This document shows positions 1-8,904 of a DNA stretch of 64,000 bases, piece after piece. The stretch spans positions 1 through 64,000 of the forward strand of contig CAWFPP010000009.1 in NCBI GenBank assembly GCA_963817735.1, in the 5' to 3' direction. Within the stretch, counting starts at the first letter, position 1; each line of letters opens with the position of its first letter. This DNA is from Bog-473 sp963817735. GTDB lineage: Bacteria > Actinomycetota > Acidimicrobiia > Acidimicrobiales > RAAP-2. Below the pieces are notes generated by a model, which had not been told where the DNA came from, did no database searches, and was given only the letters and a program-made list of their open reading frames with translations. A program made the position numbers and the translations under genes.

Positions 1-871
1 GACAAGCGATACAACCTGGGCAACGACGAGGCGCACTGTGAGCGTTGTGGCGAGATTCGCCAGTTCCGGCGTTACGACACAAAGCAGCAGCGGCAGAACT
101 GGGACTGCACTGTCTGTGGCCTTCACGTGCACCCGACAGCGGGGACGATCTTTCACAAGTCGTCCACGTCGCTTCAGCTTTGGTTCTATGCCATGTACCT
201 CATGACAAGCACCCGTTCGGGAATATCGGCCAAGCAGCTTGAGCGGGAGCTTGGCGTGACCTACAAGACCGCTTGGCGGATGTTCCACCTGATCCGCAAC
301 GAACTGATGTCTCAGGACGACGAACAAACCTTCTCGGGTGACGTGGAACTGGACGAGACCTACGTGGGCGGCAAGCCCCGCCAGTTCGACCGTGCCCGGT
401 GGGCTGAGCTTCCCCCATGGAGCGCAGGTCCGCTGCCCTCAAATGGTCCGACCAAAAGAAAACCACGGTGTTCGGCATGGTCGAGCGCGGCGGCAGGGTC
501 TCGGCTCGCGTCGTGCCAAGCAACCAGGCGCGGACTCTTTCGCCCATCGTGACTCGGGCAATCCCGCCCACGTCGTCCACGATCTACACGGACCAGGCGT
601 CGTGGTACAAGTGGCTGCCGCAGGCTGGCTACACCCACCACACCATCGACCACTCGGCGCGTGTCTACGTGAGCGGGAATGTGCACACACAGACCATTGA
701 CTCGTTCTGGTCTCAGGTGAAGCGGGGCATCATCGGCGTGCACGGGGCCGTGTCCCCAAGCACCTGCAGGGCTACCTCAACGAGTACGTGTGGCGGTTCA
801 ACCACCGCAAGGACGGCCGGATCATGTTCTTCACGCTGGCTCTGCGCTCGGCGTTTCCGATTGACGGCTGA
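1..871 (+). pseudogene. IS1595-type (ISXO2-like) transposase, 5'-truncated and frameshifted
   Basis: This is a DDE transposase of the IS1595 group, cut by the left window edge. A zinc ribbon (two CxxC pairs, CERC and CTVC) comes first, then a helix-turn-helix stretch (GVTYKTAWRMFHLIRNEL), then the first catalytic Asp in LDETYVGGKP. The reading then moves from frame 1 to frame 3 near 405-420 (KWSDQKKTTVFGMVERGG, then the second Asp in YTDQASWYKW and IDSFWSQVKRG). It moves again to frame 2 near 750-758 (KHLQGYLNEYVWRFNHRKDG), ending at 871. The usual Glu of the IESFWS-like motif is Asp here. With two frameshifts it should not make an active enzyme unless these are sequence errors. A GC-rich hairpin (about 876-896) follows. 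I could not define terminal inverted repeats. Confidence 0.85.
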
Positions 872-989
872 AGGAGCGGGGGCCCGAAGGACCCCCGAGC
901 GCTCCCGATCACCTTTACCAGGCCAGTCGCAGTTCTTGCCTGCGCCAGATGGAAAAAGCGGGTTTCGTAGCTGAGACCTATGTTAGGAC

Positions 990-1463
990 TCAACGAGTGG
1001 GGGCTCCAGGTACCTGATAGGTGATTCGCCTTTGCCCTTCTGTGCGACGCGGCTTACCGCGTGGTCCTAGGCAGGACTTGAACCTGCGAACAACGGCTAC
1101 GAAAGCGGTGCTCTGTCCATCGGATCTACTAGGGCCACCACCGGGGGTTATTCCCGAAGGCGATGGCCGGACCACTCGACAGCGCGTTACGCTGCTGCGG
1201 CTCCCAGTGACCCGTACATCTATTCGGTCGCACCTTCCAAGCGCTGCCAGCGTACACCCAGGTGGCCCCAATTCGCATGACTTGGACGTAATTACAAAGT
1301 CGTAACTACAGTCCAGGTTAGGCGGTGATTTCGGCTTCTTGGGTCTGGCCACCTTCTCCAAATCACGAAAGACTTCTTCCCGCGTCGGGATCGGGATTTC
1401 CACCGGTTCGCCCTTCTTGGGCTGAGTCTCCTGCGTCGGCTCGTCGCCGTTCTGCTTCGGCAT
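990..1463 (-). CDS. small hypothetical protein, probably with a foreign or decayed C-terminus
   Basis: The ATG at 1463 is preceded by a strong GGAGGG ribosome binding site about 4 bases away, so the start looks real. The first 50 or so residues are charged and contain GEPVEIPIPTREEVFRDLEKVAR followed by KKPKSPP. This resembles short PVEIPVPKR-type hypothetical proteins that I recall beside mobile elements in actinobacteria. The open frame then runs on into Arg- and Ser-rich sequence and across the tRNA-like stretch on the same strand, which is not expected of a native protein. The original gene was probably about 55 residues and has been fused or read through. No function can be given. Confidence 0.4.
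   Translation of the reverse strand: MPKQNGDEPTQETQPKKGEPVEIPIPTREEVFRDLEKVARPKKPKSPPNLDCSYDFVITSKSCELGPPGCTLAALGRCDRIDVRVTGSRSSVTRCRVVRPSPSGITPGGGPSRSDGQSTAFVAVVRRFKSCLGPRGKPRRTEGQRRITYQVPGAPTR
1063..1135 (-). tRNA. degenerate tRNA-like sequence (possibly former tRNA-Arg, UCG), probable tRNA remnant
   Basis: On the minus strand a 73-base stretch folds roughly like a tRNA. It has a perfect 5-bp T stem around the loop TTCAAGT, a 3' acceptor strand CTAGGAC facing GCCCTAG (one C-A mismatch), and a D arm ending GAGC with one mismatch in its stem. The anticodon-type arm has loop TTTCGTA, giving UCG, one C-C mismatch, and U instead of a purine at position 37. Several mismatches make a functional tRNA doubtful. 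It lies beside a broken IS, so it may be a scar of an integration site. No second T-arm was found nearby. Confidence 0.4.
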
Positions 1464-2345
1464 CTCCCTCCAAGGCTAGTCGGAAAGGTGAGCATCTGGG
1501 CTTGAAGAGCCGTACGAGGTCGATGCCTCTTCTGCGGCGGCAAGGGGCGCCTTGATTGATCCGCCACGCATCTCGAAAGGCATCCGTAAGAGGATCGCCA
1601 AAGCATCGAAGAGGTACACAAGCCATGGCAGGAATGGACCCGAAGGGAAAGCCACGATCAAGGTCGCTTCATATCGTGCTGAAGGATTCGGTGTCGTGAG
1701 CCTGCAATCAGGGGTGGATGAGCCGTCCTTGAGAAAGCCTTTGTGAGGACGCTTCGGGCGCGCAGCTCACCACTCCCCAGACTGCTCGGCTTGATCCGAG
1801 CCAACCGGAGCGCTTGGCGCGGTCGGACGGAAAGACAGCATTTCTGCTTCAGCTTTATACGGCTCATGCCGACCTCGCTGGGGGCTACTTCGTGCCGGAT
1901 TCCCATCTTCGTTGGTTGGCAAGAAACGACACTGGGTGGCCTCCGACCGGAGAAGGTTAGGATCGGCGCGGTCGGAAACCCCGGGCACATGCAATGTTCC
2001 ATCAGTCAGCGTCCCTGGCCGGGAGGTTGGAGCGCCTATTTCCTACTTCTCTAGGTCCCCTCGGTTACCGCTGACCAGGTTCACGGGATCGAGATCGCGG
2101 AGACCCAAGAACTGCGTCCTCTCCGGGGAACGCTCAGACTGGACTCGCCATCACTCTTGACCAGGCGCTCAAGAACATATGGCCCGGCGACGGAACCGAG
2201 TGCGATATGGCCACCCCTGCGGCCCATAGAAGTCGCGGCGCTTAGCAAAGTCTCGGGCTGGCCGGTGACCTGATCGAACAGGCGCACGGCACGCCGCCTC
2301 ACGGCGCGCCGCCCTGACCGTGGACCGGGCGGTGAGGCCCGAATA
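1464..2345. other. gene-poor region, no supportable gene
   Basis: About 880 bases in which I see no open frame with a family-like sequence, a good ribosome binding site or plausible codon use. The frames present are short, rich in Arg/Ser/Pro and overlap each other on both strands. Together with the neighbouring IS and tRNA remnants this looks like decayed or inserted DNA. Confidence 0.5.
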
Positions 2346-2681
2346 TTACCCCAAAGCCACGATGCTGGCCGCAAAGGCGGCGACAAAGCCGGTGACGAGA
2401 AGGAGGACGCCAGTCCATCGTTGGCGCAAGCTCCCAGGAGCCGTTGTAAAACGAAATCCTCGGAACGTGTCGGATTGGTGCTGCGAGCAGCCATGGCTGC
2501 GCCCATCGCACCGCCGACGAGCCGACCACCTTCGTCCGGCCCTCGAGCGGCAGCAGGTCGGGAGTTGGCCTCCTTGAGCCAATTCGTGCGAGTCGCACGT
2601 CATCGCGGAGTCCTTCACGATCAGCCCCACTCCCGCCAGTTCTGCCACCAGGGCCACGGTGAAAAGAAGCACCGCGATCAT
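2346..2681 (-). CDS. hypothetical protein with two predicted membrane segments
   Basis: The ATG at 2681 has a full AGGAGG seven bases upstream, the best ribosome binding site in this part of the window. The 111-residue product starts with a hydrophobic segment (MIAVLLFTVALVAELAGVGL) and ends with another (WTGVLLLVTGFVAAFAASIV), joined by a polar Cys- and Arg-rich middle that reads less like natural protein and may contain a compensated frameshift. Small proteins with this TM-loop-TM layout are common in actinobacteria, but I do not recognise a named family. It runs divergently from the ArsR gene that follows. Confidence 0.5.
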   Translation of the reverse strand: MIAVLLFTVALVAELAGVGLIVKDSAMTCDSHELAQGGQLPTCCRSRAGRRWSARRRCDGRSHGCSQHQSDTFRGFRFTTAPGSLRQRWTGVLLLVTGFVAAFAASIVALG

Positions 2682-2909
2682 GTAGGCGCCTCCTGATAGC
2701 GCGGCAATCACGGTCGATCTCCCAGAGAAGCCGGAAAATCCAGGCTACGAGCAAGCATGAAATACCACCCCCAGTGGCGACGACGACAAGGGCGACGGCC
2801 CTCACTGGTGACGCCCCTGACCTGCGGTTTCGCCTTAAAGTGGATGCGCGGAATCCCTAAGCTACCAGGGACTCTCCAGAGAAGGGATACTTGCCGTCAA
2901 GACTTATGG

Positions 2910-3221
2910 ATGGTGCAAGCGATCAAGGCTGACGTGGTGTGGGACGCAATGGGGGACCGCACGAGACGGGCCATCATCGAACACCTGACCGAGCGCCCGA
3001 TGGCTGTTGGTGAGCTTGCCGACGAATTACCGGTCAGCCAGCCAGCAGTCTCTCAACACCTGAAGGTGCTCAGATCCGCCGGGCTGGTCATGGATCGAGC
3101 CGTCGGCACTCGGCGGATCTACCGCCTCAACCCGATTGGTGTCATTGCGCTGCGAGACCAACTCGAAACGTTCTGGAACCGGACGTTGACGGCATACAAG
3201 AACATCGTCGAAGAAACTTGA
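2910..3221 (+). CDS. ArsR-family winged-helix transcriptional regulator
   Basis: A 103-residue regulator of the ArsR/SmtB fold. The core is WDAMGDRTRRAIIEHLTERPMAVGELADELPVSQPAVSQHLKVLRSAGLV, with the recognition helix at SQPAVSQHLKVL, followed by the wing (DRAVGTRRIYRLN). It lacks the metal-binding Cys/His sites of the metal sensors and belongs to the subgroup usually paired with SRPBCC (AHSA1-like) proteins. I chose the ATG at 2910 because the sequence before it has no family similarity; no clear ribosome binding site precedes it. The SRPBCC gene starts 13 bases after its stop, so the two form an operon. A role as local repressor of that operon is inferred from the family habit. Confidence 0.85.
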   Translation: MVQAIKADVVWDAMGDRTRRAIIEHLTERPMAVGELADELPVSQPAVSQHLKVLRSAGLVMDRAVGTRRIYRLNPIGVIALRDQLETFWNRTLTAYKNIVEET

Positions 3222-3234
3222 GAGGAGAGACAGT

Positions 3235-3717
3235 ATGACCGAGGTATCGACGTCCGCTGTCCGCACTGAGATCGTTGTCGACGCACCGATCGAACGGGCC
3301 TTCAGCGTGTTCACGGAGCGATTCGGCGACTTCAAGCCGCCTGAGCACAACATGCTTGGCGTTGACATCGCTGAATCCGTGTTCGAGCCTCGAGTCGGCG
3401 GGCATATCTATGACCGCGGCGTCGACGGCAGTGAGTGCCGCTGGGCCAGGGTGCTTGCCTACGAACCGCCAGAGCGTGTCGTTTTCAGTTGGGACATCGA
3501 CCCGCAATGGCAGATCGTGACAGACCCGAACAACGCCAGCGAAGTCGAAGTCCGGTTCGTTGCCCTGTCTCCGGAACGCACGCGCGTAGAAATTGAGCAC
3601 CGCAAGCTTGAGCGGCATGGCCCAGGTTGGGAGGCACTAGGCGGAGCCGTGAGCAGCGAGGGTGGGTGGCCGTTGTATCTGCAACGGTACGCCGCCCTCT
3701 TCGCAGCGGGAGCCTGA
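3235..3717 (+). CDS. SRPBCC (AHSA1/START-like) domain protein
   Basis: A 160-residue protein that fills one SRPBCC domain. It opens with VRTEIVVDAPIERAFSVFTERFGDF, the typical first strand and helix, has the FEPRVGGHIYDRGVDGSE and RVLAYEPPERVVFSWDI strands in the middle, and ends with the long amphipathic helix (GWPLYLQRYAALF) that lines the hydrophobic pocket. A GAGGAGAGA ribosome binding site precedes the ATG. It is the second gene of an ArsR/SRPBCC operon. The ligand is unknown. Its stop codon overlaps the ATG of the next fragment (TGATG). Confidence 0.85.
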   Translation: MTEVSTSAVRTEIVVDAPIERAFSVFTERFGDFKPPEHNMLGVDIAESVFEPRVGGHIYDRGVDGSECRWARVLAYEPPERVVFSWDIDPQWQIVTDPNNASEVEVRFVALSPERTRVEIEHRKLERHGPGWEALGGAVSSEGGWPLYLQRYAALFAAGA

Positions 3718-3995
3718 TGCCGCCGATCATCGTCGCCACCGAGGTGAACAGGTCGGTCGGAGACGTACTGCTGTTTGCCACCGACCCATCAGACGTCTCG
3801 GAATGGCAGAAGGCATCTTCGCGACGCGGATGGAGCATGGAAAGGACGATCCGAGCCTCGGATACCAGTGCGACTATCTTCGTTCGAGTTCCCGTTCGGA
3901 GGCAGCAGCATGGCCAAGCTCATCTACATAGCGAACGCGTCACTGGACGGTTACACCGAGGATCGACACGGCGGAATCAACTGGGGCACTCCTGA
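3717..3995 (+). pseudogene. truncated SRPBCC/polyketide-cyclase-like fragment
   Basis: The ATG overlaps the stop of the preceding SRPBCC gene (TGATG), a coupling arrangement. The first 35 or so residues (PPIIVATEVNRSVGDVLLFATDPSDVSEWQKA) match the start of a polyketide-cyclase-type SRPBCC domain with the usual TDP..SEWQ motif. After that the frame is Arg-rich without similarity, and its end overlaps the next gene. About 110 residues of the expected domain are missing, consistent with an internal deletion that brought the RibD-C-like gene close. Product probably non-functional. Confidence 0.5.
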
Positions 3996-4467
3996 CGAGG
4001 AGTACTTCGACTCCATCAACGGCCTTCAGCGGCCTGTCGGCACATATCTCTACGGACGCCGCATGTATGAGGCGATGGTCTACTGGGAGACCGCACCCAT
4101 CGCTGACCAGCCGGCCTGGGTCGTGGACTTCACCAACATCTGGCGATCGGCCGCGAAGGTCGTCTTCTCGAACACCCTGGAATCGACCTCAAGCGGGAGG
4201 ACCACCCTTGAGCGGAAATTCGAAGTCGAGGCGATTCGGCTGATGAAGGCCGGTGAAAGCCAGGACCTCACGGTGGGCGGAGCTGATCTGGCTGCCCAAG
4301 CGTTTGAAGCAGGCCTGGTGGACGAGTGCCACTTGTACTTCTGGCCTATCGCATTGGGGGGTGGCAAACACGCCCTCCCCAGCCACACGCGTCTCGGTTT
4401 TCAGCTGCTCAGTGTGCGACACTTCGGCAGCGGCGTCGTCCACGTGCACTATCGCGTCACCAGGTGA
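3910..4467 (+). CDS. dihydrofolate reductase family (RibD C-terminal-like) protein
   Basis: A 185-residue RibD_C/DHFR-fold protein. It begins MAKLIYIANASLDGYTED, the usual first strand with the SLDGY motif, continues with TYLYGRRMYEAM (the GRxTYE-like turn), then KVVFSNTL, and the nucleotide-binding glycine stretch DLTVGGADLAAQAFEAGLVDE, ending with LYFWPIALGGGKHALP. These stand-alone proteins are presumed NADPH-dependent reductases, but the substrate is not known. The ATG at 3910 is preceded by CGGAGG; the frame is open further upstream but that part overlaps the SRPBCC fragment and has no similarity. Expected length for the family. Confidence 0.85.
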   Translation: MAKLIYIANASLDGYTEDRHGGINWGTPDEEYFDSINGLQRPVGTYLYGRRMYEAMVYWETAPIADQPAWVVDFTNIWRSAAKVVFSNTLESTSSGRTTLERKFEVEAIRLMKAGESQDLTVGGADLAAQAFEAGLVDECHLYFWPIALGGGKHALPSHTRLGFQLLSVRHFGSGVVHVHYRVTR

Positions 4468-4559
4468 CGACGCCTGTCTCGGGGTATGTGATCATCGCAA
4501 CATTGACTGTGATCCTGTGGTGAGCGGGAACGAGCCCCGACAACCTGGGGAGGTGTGAG

Positions 4560-4994
4560 TTGGCTGAGCCCAATGGTCCGGGAGATGAGATGGTGTTGTG
4601 CCACTTCATCGTGTCGGATGACGTCGAACGCTCGAGACGCTTCTATACCGAAGTGCTGGGCGGCACGGTGGTGTTCTCCGGAGACGTGACGAACGTGAAT
4701 GTCGCGCTGGCCAATTGCTACATCGTCATCAATGTCGGCGGAGGCCCGACTGACGACAAACCCACGGTGATTCTGGAGACCCCACGGGACCCCGACCGGG
4801 TCAGCAGCTTCCTCAATATCCGGGTCAAGGATATCCATGCCAAGTATGAAGAATGGAGTGCCCTGGGAGCTGAATTCCTGACGCCGCCCAAGCAGCACCA
4901 GTATGAGATTCGTTGCTACATCCGGGACCCCGACGGCTATTTGATCGAAGTGGGGCAGACCACCGATCCGGAGGGGGACTGGTCGCCGTGGTAG
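4560..4994 (+). CDS. VOC-family (glyoxalase/bleomycin-resistance fold) protein
   Basis: A 144-residue protein with the vicinal-oxygen-chelate pattern: LCHFIVSDDVERSRRFYTEVLGGTVVF at the start and YIRDPDGYLIEVGQ at the end, the latter holding the conserved Glu that normally binds metal. It starts with TTG because GGGGAGGT lies five to six bases upstream; an ATG at 4590 is a possible alternative with a weaker site. The family includes glyoxalases, dioxygenases and antibiotic-binding proteins, so the reaction cannot be assigned. It is co-directional with the RibD-C-like gene after a gap of 92 bases. Confidence 0.85.
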   Translation: MAEPNGPGDEMVLCHFIVSDDVERSRRFYTEVLGGTVVFSGDVTNVNVALANCYIVINVGGGPTDDKPTVILETPRDPDRVSSFLNIRVKDIHAKYEEWSALGAEFLTPPKQHQYEIRCYIRDPDGYLIEVGQTTDPEGDWSPW

Positions 4995-5198
4995 CGGTCT
5001 GACTCGAAGGCATGAAGCCAGCCACCGCGAGGAACGAGCACAGGTTGTGATGGCGCTCCAACGATTGTCCCGTCCTCCTCTGGCGGTCCTGATGGAGTCG
5101 TAGGTCCGAGCCTCCCCCACATCCCCCACCGGGATTTCACCCCTTGGTCACGATCTTGTAACTCCTCCCGCCTCTCATCCGTCTCGCGGCGGCGGAAC

Positions 5199-7313
5199 AT
5201 GTGCGCATTGCGCAGACGCGCCAATATGGCGGAAATGACGGGTGTGATGCTGAATCGTCGACTTCGGCAACTCCTCTCCGCGTTTGCGTTGCTCAACATT
5301 GCCGAGTGGGGCATGGTCACGGCCGTCGCGATTCACTTTTATCGGGTCAGTGGCGTCCTCGCCGTTTCCTTGGTGGGCTTCCGCCTGGTGCCGGCGGCGA
5401 TCGCGAGTTTGGCCGTTGCGCCTCTGGTGCGGCGTTGGGGCGGCAGCAACCTCCTGAGTCTGGTGACGGCGACTCGATGTGGACTGATTGCCCTCGTCGC
5501 TGTGTCCCTGGGCACGGGCCAGCCGATTTTCGTCGCCCTGCTTCTCATCGCGCTCGACGCAGCCGTGTCTGCCGCCTATAGGCCGACTCAGTCGAGCTTG
5601 ATCCCGCTACTGGCCGACACCCCGACCGAGGTTTCCGGCGCAGCCGCCGGGATCAGCATGGTCAAGACCCTCGGCCAGGGACTCGGGGCGTTCCTCGGGG
5701 GCATCCTCTCGGAAGTCCTGGTCCCGGCCACCATCGTGGCCGGCGCCGCGGTGCTCATGGGCCTTGCCGCACTCCTCACGCTTCACCTGGCACCGACGAC
5801 TCGCACCGCAGCGGAGGTGTCGAGACCGACGCTTCGGGCCTCGTTGGTGCAGACCCGAAGGGTCCTTCGGGACAGACTCGTCGCTCCGATCATCTATCTG
5901 AGCGGGCTGCGATGCCTGGTGAGAGGCCTGTGGACGGCCTTGGTGGTGCCGTTCGCCCTCCATCTCCTCCAGTTGGGCCCCTCGGGTGTCGGGATCCTCA
6001 CCGGGGCGGCTGCCGTCGGGGCGGTCTTGGCCTTGCCGATCACGGCGAGAATGATGGGACGTCGCCGACTGGCGATGCCCTGTGCAGCATCGTTTGCCGC
6101 GTGCGGCCTGCTCATTTCCGTCCTCGGCACGGCTACCGCCTCGCTTCGCATCGCTGACTGCATTGTCGTTGCAGGCTGGGGCTGCGCCATGGCTCTGGCG
6201 GACAGCACTTCCCTGTCGCTGGTGCATCGATTGGTACGACAGAAGACCCTTGTCCCAGTGATCAGCATGCTCGAAGCAGTGAAGCTCGCTCTCGAAGGAG
6301 TCGGCGCACTCCTGGGGGCCGTCGGGTTCTATCTGGTGGGTTTGCGTGCAACTCTCGTTATCGGAGGATTGATGCTCCCGGTCCTCTTGCTCTTGTGGCG
6401 CCGCCGGTTGATCGAAGCCGATTCGGCGGCGGATGACCAGAGCCAGATTGTTGTGTTGCTGTACGGCGTCCCCCTCTTCCACCTACCTGACATGGTTTTC
6501 CTGGAGGATCTGGCGAGCCGGGCCACCCAGATGTCCGTGCCCAAAGGTACCGCTGTCGTCACGTTGGGTGAGGAGGGAGACACCTTTTACGTGATTGCAT
6601 CGGGCCACGTCCGGGTCGAAATCGAGGGGTATCCGGTGGGGGAGCTCGGTCCGGGATCGAGCTTCGGCGAGCGGGCGCTGCTCCGCAACAATCCGCGAGC
6701 CGCCACTGTCGTCGCGGCCACCCAGCTCGAGCTCTTCGCCCTCGATCGGGACAACTTCCTGGCCGCGGTGACCGGCAGCGAAGACCTCCGCACCACTGGC
6801 GTGCGATCTCAGGGGGACGCCAACGCGGACAGGTGGACCACCTCCGCATTGGCTGCGTCTTTGGGTTTGATCGCCCTCTTTTCTCGAATGGATCATCCCG
6901 GCCTGAGGCGCGTTGCCGAAGTCTGTGTGTTCGAAACGTGGAGTACTGGAAGCCTGCTCACGGTGCAAGGCAGCCAAGAAAAGAGCTTATTCGTCGTACT
7001 CTCAGGTGCCGCCAGGGTGCTCGTGGACGGGGAGGTTGTGGGCCAAGTCGAGGCCGGTGACTCATTCGGCGAGATCGCCATGCTGCACGAGGTACCACGC
7101 CGGGCCACGGTGGAGGCGTTGTCAGACATGACGACGTCTCGGCTAGACCGGGGGGATCTCTATCGAGCGTTGGGTGCGGGCCAAGAAGAGCGAACGATCG
7201 AAGAGATGCTCGGTTTCGAGCATCTCTCGATTCGCGGCACGGACCCTTATGCACAAACAGAGGGTGCCGACACGATCCAGCGCCAAGATGATCAACCCGA
7301 TGGAGTGAACTGA
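5199..7313 (+). CDS. MFS transporter fused to two cyclic-nucleotide-binding domains
   Basis: A 704-residue membrane protein. Residues about 15-410 form an MFS transporter of roughly 10-12 helices. Two cyclic-nucleotide-binding domains follow, about 425-535 and 555-670. Each has a phosphate-binding-cassette pattern: FGERALLRNNPRAATV in the first and FGEIAMLHEVPRRATV in the second, with the Gly-Glu and Arg that contact the cyclic phosphate retained. The first has Arg where Leu or Ile usually follows the Glu. This suggests transport gated by cAMP, cGMP or a similar ligand, which is inference. Starts at 5226 (MAEMTG) and 5247 (MLNRRL) are also possible; no strong ribosome binding site separates them. 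It stands alone, with about 200 bases of non-coding DNA upstream. Confidence 0.85.
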   Translation: MCALRRRANMAEMTGVMLNRRLRQLLSAFALLNIAEWGMVTAVAIHFYRVSGVLAVSLVGFRLVPAAIASLAVAPLVRRWGGSNLLSLVTATRCGLIALVAVSLGTGQPIFVALLLIALDAAVSAAYRPTQSSLIPLLADTPTEVSGAAAGISMVKTLGQGLGAFLGGILSEVLVPATIVAGAAVLMGLAALLTLHLAPTTRTAAEVSRPTLRASLVQTRRVLRDRLVAPIIYLSGLRCLVRGLWTALVVPFALHLLQLGPSGVGILTGAAAVGAVLALPITARMMGRRRLAMPCAASFAACGLLISVLGTATASLRIADCIVVAGWGCAMALADSTSLSLVHRLVRQKTLVPVISMLEAVKLALEGVGALLGAVGFYLVGLRATLVIGGLMLPVLLLLWRRRLIEADSAADDQSQIVVLLYGVPLFHLPDMVFLEDLASRATQMSVPKGTAVVTLGEEGDTFYVIASGHVRVEIEGYPVGELGPGSSFGERALLRNNPRAATVVAATQLELFALDRDNFLAAVTGSEDLRTTGVRSQGDANADRWTTSALAASLGLIALFSRMDHPGLRRVAEVCVFETWSTGSLLTVQGSQEKSLFVVLSGAARVLVDGEVVGQVEAGDSFGEIAMLHEVPRRATVEALSDMTTSRLDRGDLYRALGAGQEERTIEEMLGFEHLSIRGTDPYAQTEGADTIQRQDDQPDGVN

Positions 7314-7452
7314 CCTCTTGGGACACTCGTCGGGCGACGCGGTGAGTGCTCGGGTTCCGACGGCAGGGAGTGGAGCCCTTGCGGGTGACGCCGTACGTCC
7401 TGTCGGTTGTTCCCCCGGAGTCGATTGCGGCGGGAGTGCCGTGGACGCGCCT

Positions 7453-8904
7453 TTACCGAGCGGAATCGGCCTGTCCGAACCAGGTCGTCAGGGCCTGAGG
7501 CAGCTCGGGGTCGGTGAGATCTCCTACCCAGGCGACGTGCCCGTCGGGTCGGATCAAGGCAGCCCGAGGCGCAGGGACCTCACCGAGCACGGGGAGCTCC
7601 CACGCGCCGGTGAAGGAGGCGTTGACGAACCTGACTCGATTCGCCCAGGGAGACATGTCGAATCCATCGGGCTCACTGAGGTTGACCAGGGTTGGCCGGG
7701 CGTCGTGGAGGAGTGTGAAGACGCGTGTCGGCCCCTCCGCCGTCAGCAGGTCGAGGTCGGGCATGCGCCGGCCCAGCAGCGGATGTCCCTCTCCGAGGTC
7801 GTAGTGAATGTCGAGACCGGAGATCATGCCGGCGATGTGCTTACGGGGCCCGTCCATGCCCAGCAGCTGGGTCATCGTGTCGCGCAGCGCGTCGGTGCGT
7901 GGGTCAGTGCCTCGCAGCGCATTCTGCGCCATGGTGTTGTGTTGCACTCGAGCACCGACGGGGTGCCGCTCTGCGTGGTAGCTGTCAAGAAGGCTCCCCG
8001 CAGAGGTCCCGTTGACCACCTGGGCCAACTTCCATCCGAGGTTGACGGCGTCTTGCACGCCGGTGTTGAGGCCTTGTCCGCCTTGGGGGGGATGCACGTG
8101 TGCGGCGTCGCCCGCCAGCAGCACACGTCGCTCACGGTAGGACACCGCTTGGCGGGTCATGTCAGTGAAGCGGGAGATCCAGGCAGGGCTGTGCACGCCG
8201 TAGTCCGTCCCGTCGGCAACGATGAGGGCCTCACTGACGTCCTGCAGGGTGGGTTCGCGGACATGGTCGAGATGCTGCTCGGTCAGGACGACCCGCACTC
8301 GATCGTCGACCGGGCCGATACCGCCGCCCGGACGAAGGCCGAACTCCGGCTGATTGTCCATCTTGACCTCGGCGATCAGCCAACTGGTTGTGGGATCCCA
8401 GCCGGAGAACTCGATACCGGCCCCCTTGCGGACGATGCTGCGTCCCCCGTCGCAACCGACGAGGTACTCCGTCCGCAGCGACTGGCCGTCGGACAGCTCG
8501 ACGTCGACGCCACGGTCGTCCTGCGCGAATCCCGTCACCTCCAGCTCCCGAAGTATCGGCACGGCCAGCTCGTCGAGCCAGCCGGCCAGTATGCGCTCGA
8601 AGTGGCTCTGCCACAGCGCCAGCCCGTAGTTGTGACGGGTGGGGAAGTCGCTGATGTCCAGCGGGATCCCGGCGAATCCTTGGACCTGCATCGCCTCACC
8701 TTCCGCAAGGAATCGTTCGGCGATGCCTCGCTGGTCGAGCACCTCAATGGTGCGCGAGTGCAAACCACCCGAGCGTGAGCCGTCGAGCTCCTGACTGGCG
8801 CGCCGCTCGACGATGACGACGTCGACACCCGCCAACGTCAACTCGCTGCCCAACATCAATCCGGTCGGACCTCCTCCGGCGATCACCACTGCATGCTCGG
8901 TCAT
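7453..8904 (-). CDS. FAD-dependent aromatic-ring-type monooxygenase (PheA/TfdB family)
   Basis: A 483-residue class A flavoprotein monooxygenase. It has the FAD-binding GGGPTGLMLG near the N-terminus, the DG motif in LVGCDGGRSIVRK, and the FAD ribose motif LLAGDAAHVHPPQGGQGLN. A thioredoxin-like C-terminal part (DLLTAEGPTRVFTLLHDARPTLV) ends in a short Pro-rich tail. Relatives hydroxylate phenols, polyketides, rifamycins or tetracyclines using NAD(P)H and oxygen; I cannot name the substrate. The ATG at 8904 has GGAGG five bases upstream. The longer frame to 9093 adds only Gly/Arg-rich sequence and is rejected. It is transcribed alone. Confidence 0.9.
   Translation of the reverse strand: MTEHAVVIAGGGPTGLMLGSELTLAGVDVVIVERRASQELDGSRSGGLHSRTIEVLDQRGIAERFLAEGEAMQVQGFAGIPLDISDFPTRHNYGLALWQSHFERILAGWLDELAVPILRELEVTGFAQDDRGVDVELSDGQSLRTEYLVGCDGGRSIVRKGAGIEFSGWDPTTSWLIAEVKMDNQPEFGLRPGGGIGPVDDRVRVVLTEQHLDHVREPTLQDVSEALIVADGTDYGVHSPAWISRFTDMTRQAVSYRERRVLLAGDAAHVHPPQGGQGLNTGVQDAVNLGWKLAQVVNGTSAGSLLDSYHAERHPVGARVQHNTMAQNALRGTDPRTDALRDTMTQLLGMDGPRKHIAGMISGLDIHYDLGEGHPLLGRRMPDLDLLTAEGPTRVFTLLHDARPTLVNLSEPDGFDMSPWANRVRFVNASFTGAWELPVLGEVPAPRAALIRPDGHVAWVGDLTDPELPQALTTWFGQADSAR

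Noticed and set aside
876..896. GC hairpin after the transposase as an intrinsic terminator
   Set aside because: The stem has a mismatch and no T-run follows.
1141..1300. A second tRNA beside the tRNA-like sequence
   Set aside because: A D-arm-like stretch is present, but no T-arm or matching acceptor stem could be found.
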